Source: Pseudomonadota bacterium
GTDB taxonomy: Bacteria; Pseudomonadota; Gammaproteobacteria; Steroidobacterales; Steroidobacteraceae
Length of the DNA: 55,893 nucleotides
NCBI GenBank assembly: GCA_021777555.1
Contig: JAJYDK010000024.1
Span: 1 to 55,893 of the forward strand
Direction: 5' to 3'
Every line of letters starts with the position of its first letter. The stretch's first letter is position 1. This document shows, in pieces, positions 52,485-55,893 of the stretch. Below the pieces are notes generated by a model. The model had not been told where the DNA came from. It was given only the letters and a program-made list of their open reading frames with translations, and did not search any database. The position numbers were made by a program, and so were the translations under genes.

Positions 52485-53837
52485 ATGAAGCTGCGTACAC
52501 GTCTGCACCTGGTGGTGACGGGTCTGACCGCCTTGTTCGTGATCCTGCTGGTCACTTCGCAGATGATCGCCACCCGCGCGCGGGTGCGTGAGGACATCGA
52601 GGGATCGCATGCGGTGGCGTCCCAGTTTCTCGGCCGCCTGGTGCACATCTACTGGAACTTCGGGGGGCCGCAGGTCGTGCTCGGGTTCCTCGAGCAGCTC
52701 GGGCACGTCCGATCGAATGACATAACGCTGCGCGACACCAGCGGACGGGTCATCTACCGCTCGCCGCCCTCGACATACAAAGCCGGCCGTCACGCGCCCG
52801 CGTGGTTCGCGCATCTGCTCGCGCCGGGGATTCCCCGCTACACGTTTCGCATGCCTGGGGGCCTGCAGCTCGTGATCCGCGCCGAGGTGTCCCCGGCCAT
52901 CATCGACGGATGGGATGCCATCACGCGTCTGCTCGCGCTCGCCGTGCTGTTGCTCATCGCGGCCAACGGTGTGGCCTTCTGGATCATCGAGCGCGCGCTC
53001 GCGCCCTTTCCGGTCATCGTGGATGGTCTCGAGCGGCTCAAAAGAGGCGAGCTCGCCTTCCGGCTGCCCGCGTTCGTCGGAGTCGAGGCCGAGGCGATCG
53101 GGGCCGCATTCAACCGCATGGCCCGGGCCATCGAGGACAGTGTGGCGGCGCAGCGCAAGGCGCGCGAGGCGCAGGCGCGCCTCGAGGAGCGTCAGGAGAT
53201 GGCCCGCCTGGTCGAGCAGCGCCTGGAGGAGGAGCGGCGGCTGATCGCGCACGAGCTGCACGATGAGTTCGGCCAGTCCGTCACCGCCATCCGCAGCCTC
53301 GCCCAGGCGATCGCGACCCGATCGGGGGAGCCCTCGATTCAGGAGGCGGCCCGCCTGATCTCCAACGAGGCAGCCCGGCTCTATGACGCCATGCACGGAC
53401 TGATCCCGCGGCTCTCACCGGTGACACTCGATACGATGGGCCTGGCGGGGACTCTGGAGAGCCTGGTGGGCGATTTGCAGAAGCGACATGCCTCCGTGAC
53501 GCTTTCCCTCCGGCACGAGGTGCGCGTGGAGCTCGGACCGAGCGTCGCGCTCGCCGCATATCGGTTCGCGCAGGAAGGGCTGATCAATGCATTGCGGCAC
53601 GCGCACGCCTCGCGCATCGAGGTCGAGCTGTGCGCCGATGCGCACCGGATTGTCATGACCGTGAAGGATGACGGCACGGGTCTTACCGGAGAGTGGGCCC
53701 GTCCCGGCCATTTCGGGCTGCGCGGGCTCAAGGACCGCATCGAGCACCTCGGAGGACGCTTCGCCGTGGGCAACCGCGAGCAAGGCGGAATGGTGCTCGA
53801 GGCGGACATCCCCCTGGAAGCCCCGGAGAGCACATGA
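52485..53837 (+). CDS. Sensor histidine kinase (NarL/HisKA_3 type)
   Basis: Membrane sensor of 450 residues. Two helices (residues 8-28 and about 148-166) flank a periplasmic domain of about 120 residues. A HAMP linker follows (LERLKRGELAFRLPAFVGVEAEAIGAAFNRM), then a coiled coil and the dimerisation box LIAHELHDEFGQSVTAI with phospho-acceptor His259. The ATPase has the N-box EGLINALRHAHA and GTGL and GLRGLKDRI turns. It diverges from pqqA and overlaps its regulator gene by four bases. It resembles MoxY-type kinases of methylotrophs; the signal is unknown. Confidence 0.88.
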   Translation: MKLRTRLHLVVTGLTALFVILLVTSQMIATRARVREDIEGSHAVASQFLGRLVHIYWNFGGPQVVLGFLEQLGHVRSNDITLRDTSGRVIYRSPPSTYKAGRHAPAWFAHLLAPGIPRYTFRMPGGLQLVIRAEVSPAIIDGWDAITRLLALAVLLLIAANGVAFWIIERALAPFPVIVDGLERLKRGELAFRLPAFVGVEAEAIGAAFNRMARAIEDSVAAQRKAREAQARLEERQEMARLVEQRLEEERRLIAHELHDEFGQSVTAIRSLAQAIATRSGEPSIQEAARLISNEAARLYDAMHGLIPRLSPVTLDTMGLAGTLESLVGDLQKRHASVTLSLRHEVRVELGPSVALAAYRFAQEGLINALRHAHASRIEVELCADAHRIVMTVKDDGTGLTGEWARPGHFGLRGLKDRIEHLGGRFAVGNREQGGMVLEADIPLEAPEST

Positions 53838-54466
53838 TCCGGGTGCTGCTCGTCGATGACCACGCCGTCGTGCGCACCGGATTCCGGCTGCTGCTCGAGT
53901 CCGCTGCCAGCGTCTCGGTCGTCGGGGAGGCCGATACGGGTGAGACCGGGTACCAGCGCTATCTCGAGCTGGCCCCGGATGTGGTGGTGATGGATGTCGC
54001 CATGCCCGGCATGGGAGGGATCGAGGCGCTGCGCCGGATCCGCTCGCATCATCCCCAGGCGCGCGTGCTCGCCCTGTCCGCGCACGACGATCCGGTGCAC
54101 GCGCGGCGGGCGTTGCGCGAGGGGGCGTTCGGGTTTCTTTCCAAGCGCAGCGCGCCGGAGACGCTGCTCGAGGCGATCACGAGCGTTGCCGCCGGAAAAC
54201 GCTACATCGACCCCGGGGTGGCGCAGCGGTTGGCGCTGACGGACCTGGAGGGAGCGGCATCGCCCACCGAGCGGCTCTCGGAGCGAGAATTCGAGGTGTT
54301 CATACGCCTCGCCCGGGGCGAAACCGTGCAGCGCATCGCGGAGGATCTGCGGCTCGCCCCCTCGACCATCGGTACCCACCTCTACAACGTCAAGCAGAAG
54401 CTCGGTGTCGCCAACCAATCGGAGCTCACGCTGCTGGCGATCCGATACGGGCTCATCGAGCCGTAG
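53834..54466 (+). CDS. Response regulator, NarL/LuxR family
   Basis: Response regulator of 210 residues. The receiver domain has acidic DD8-9, phospho-acceptor Asp54 in VVVMDVAMPGMGG and the conserved Lys in FLSKRSAPE. The LuxR-type helix-turn-helix (residues 145-205) reads LSEREFEVFIRLARGETVQRIAEDLRLAPSTIGTHLYNVKQKLGV. The start ATG overlaps the kinase stop. With the kinase it forms a pair whose likely target is the palindrome upstream; control of pqq genes is inferred. Confidence 0.92.
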   Translation: MIRVLLVDDHAVVRTGFRLLLESAASVSVVGEADTGETGYQRYLELAPDVVVMDVAMPGMGGIEALRRIRSHHPQARVLALSAHDDPVHARRALREGAFGFLSKRSAPETLLEAITSVAAGKRYIDPGVAQRLALTDLEGAASPTERLSEREFEVFIRLARGETVQRIAEDLRLAPSTIGTHLYNVKQKLGVANQSELTLLAIRYGLIEP

Positions 54467-54514
54467 CGTCTCGAGGCCGCTCGGGCCGCCGGCTGGAAGG
54501 TCAGGTGGCGACGC

Positions 54515-55255
54515 TCACAGCAGCCGCTGTGCGGCATCGAGCCAGGCGCGCTGGGTGCGGCGGTAGTGTTGCGGCGCGACGCGGGCCTGATCGAGCAGGT
54601 CCTGCGCCACTTTGCGCGCTTCGTCCCGTTGTCCTTGCCGGTCGAGCAGTTGCGCATAGCGCACCGCGGCCTCCGCGCCCGGGTAGGCGTGCGCCAGGGC
54701 GCGATACTCTTCCAGCGCCTTCGCGAGGTTGCCCTCGGCCTCGAGTGAGCGGGCGTAGAGGAGGTGCCGCTCCGGCGACTGGAAGTCAGGATTGCGTCGC
54801 ACGAGCTCCTCGAGCGTCGAGCGGGCCGCGGCGGCTTCCCCATTGCCGAACTGTGCGCGCGCCAGACCCAGCATGAGGTTGGGGTCATGCTCGTACAGGC
54901 CGGTGAGGGTCTGGCGGTATTGGACGATCGCCTCGCCATAGCGGCCGTGGCGGGTGAGCTCCTCGGCGTAGCGCTGGCGGCTCGTCACGTTGCCGATGAG
55001 CTCGGCCTCGTTGGCGAAGCGGCGCAGGTCCGCAAAGGGATCCATGGCTTTCTTCAGGCCCCGCGCGGTGCTCCGGGCGGTGTGGCTGCGGAACAGCTCC
55101 GGGAGGATTTCCACCGCCACGTAGGCCAGGGCCCCGGCGAACGGCAGGAACAACATGACCCACACCCAGATCCAGTTGCGGCCGGTCTTGATGCAATGAA
55201 CGATCAGGCCCAGCGAGAGGAGGTAGGGGAGGGCGGCGTACAGCAGATACGTCAT
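54515..55255 (-). CDS. TPR-containing membrane protein
   Basis: Protein of 246 residues. Residues 3-50 form two helices with a basic turn ([37 protein letters not shown]), similar to the PLDc_N module of membrane-anchored proteins. From about residue 90, four or five TPR-like units follow ([50 protein letters not shown] and others). These repeats mediate protein contacts, presumably in the cytoplasm. No enzyme motif is present and the partner is unknown. Confidence 0.8.
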   Translation of the reverse strand: MTYLLYAALPYLLSLGLIVHCIKTGRNWIWVWVMLFLPFAGALAYVAVEILPELFRSHTARSTARGLKKAMDPFADLRRFANEAELIGNVTSRQRYAEELTRHGRYGEAIVQYRQTLTGLYEHDPNLMLGLARAQFGNGEAAAARSTLEELVRRNPDFQSPERHLLYARSLEAEGNLAKALEEYRALAHAYPGAEAAVRYAQLLDRQGQRDEARKVAQDLLDQARVAPQHYRRTQRAWLDAAQRLL

Positions 55256-55377
55256 GGAACTCGGTATGTTACCGCATCCCGCGGGCGGTATGGCGCTCTC
55301 GTTCCCGGCGGTTCGCAGCCCGGGATACTGATATTCTGTCCCGCCACGATTTGACACTTTGCTCCGCCGCAAAATCG

Positions 55378-55893
55378 ATGAAATGCTCAGAGACGGCCGG
55401 CATCCGCCTGGGGGCCCTCGGCCTCGCGCTTTGCCTGGGGCTATCGCCTGCGCTGCAGGCCGCGGTGCGCCCGCGGGGTGCGCCCCGGCTGCGGACCGCC
55501 GTGTATGTCTCGCCGGCGGCGCAGGCGGCATTGCGGGAGGGCAGGTCCGGGCGTGTGCGGATCGGATTGGTGCTCTCCGGGGGCGGGGCGCGTGGCATTG
55601 CGCACATCGGCGTGCTCCGCGTGCTGCAGAAGCTTCGCGTGCCCATCGACGCCATCGCCGGAACCAGCATGGGCGCCGTGGTGGGCGGCCTGTACGCCAG
55701 TGGGCTCAACGCGAAGCAGATCGAGGCGGTTGTGACGTCCCTGAACTGGCAGGACGCCTTTCACGACCTGCCGCCGCGCCAGGATCTCACGCTGCGCCGC
55801 AAGGAGGAGGATGAGAACTTCCTGATCAATTTTCCGATCGGCATCCGGCACTGGCGCCCGGTGCTGCCGACGGGCTTGATCCAGGGACAGAGC
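55378..55893 (+). CDS. Patatin-like phospholipase, 5' part only
   Basis: The first 172 codons of a gene that continues past the right edge. A signal peptide (residues 1-28, core [17 protein letters not shown]) precedes the patatin domain. The oxyanion loop [17 protein letters not shown] (residues 68-84) and nucleophile elbow GTSMG (Ser at about 109) are intact. It fits the exported RssA/NTE-type patatins, some of which carry a C-terminal beta-barrel; that part is not visible. The ATG at 55378 has no strong ribosome binding site. Confidence 0.85.
   Translation, partial: MKCSETAGIRLGALGLALCLGLSPALQAAVRPRGAPRLRTAVYVSPAAQAALREGRSGRVRIGLVLSGGGARGIAHIGVLRVLQKLRVPIDAIAGTSMGAVVGGLYASGLNAKQIEAVVTSLNWQDAFHDLPPRQDLTLRRKEEDENFLINFPIGIRHWRPVLPTGLIQGQS

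Noticed and set aside
1-55893. CRISPR arrays, tRNA/rRNA genes, insertion sequences or phage
   Set aside because: No regularly spaced repeats, cloverleaf-like sequences, transposase/integrase proteins or terminal inverted repeats were seen.

Overview
The window is a dense, GC-rich bacterial chromosome segment with about 48 protein genes and short intergenic gaps. I see no rRNA, tRNA, CRISPR array, insertion sequence or phage genes. The gene families (RlmKL, AceK beside Icd, CydDC, ClcB, a Puu/Pot polyamine set, PqqABCDE, YbdL/YafV) point to a free-living aerobic gammaproteobacterium. The lineage is inference, because no marker such as 16S rRNA is present.

Layout. 1-1720: the 3' end of an outer-membrane efflux factor and a SPOR lipoprotein on the minus strand. 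2117-9089: a cytochrome bd oxidase operon, cydA-cydB-(extended cydX)-cydD-cydC, followed by a PaaI-type thioesterase. 9271-17703: an exported protein of unknown function, an RND pump pair, a Cds1-like PLP enzyme, a type-B carboxylesterase and Fe/Mn superoxide dismutase. 17915-21879: clcB overlapping rlmKL. 21935-29361: a ribbon-helix-helix regulator diverging from a six-gene hyfBCEFGI-like operon. Its large subunit has lost the nickel-binding cysteines, so it is an energy-converting-hydrogenase-related (Ehr) complex rather than a hydrogenase. 29362-29873: a membrane-protein remnant and a well-formed candidate transcription attenuator with a Lys/Thr-rich leader peptide, just upstream of asd.

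30928-38309: polyamine catabolism and import, with puuB diverging from puuD-puuA-potFGHI. 38334-41306: polyphosphate glucokinase, the YbdL aminotransferase, the YafV omega-amidase and a DUF2905 protein. 41484-44538: icd-aceK in an overlapping operon. 44821-48393: an APC permease, agmatine deiminase (aguA) and a converging threonine/serine dehydratase. 48394-49062: a gene-poor stretch and a small unrecognised gene. 49100-52269: pqqABCDE on the minus strand. 52485-54466: a NarL-type two-component system diverging from pqqA, with a perfect 27-nt palindrome and a third half-site between them. The end holds a TPR membrane protein and the start of a patatin-like phospholipase that runs off the window.

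Working together: cydDC is expected to support assembly of the bd oxidase encoded beside it. AceK should switch its neighbour Icd on and off. The Puu/Pot and AguA/permease loci suggest growth on polyamines and agmatine as nitrogen or carbon sources. YbdL plus YafV form a transaminase/omega-amidase pair. The best candidates for something undescribed are the asd leader attenuator, the palindromic operator between pqqA and the two-component system, the two-helix CydX-like protein and the ferredoxin-less Ehr operon with its RHH neighbour.
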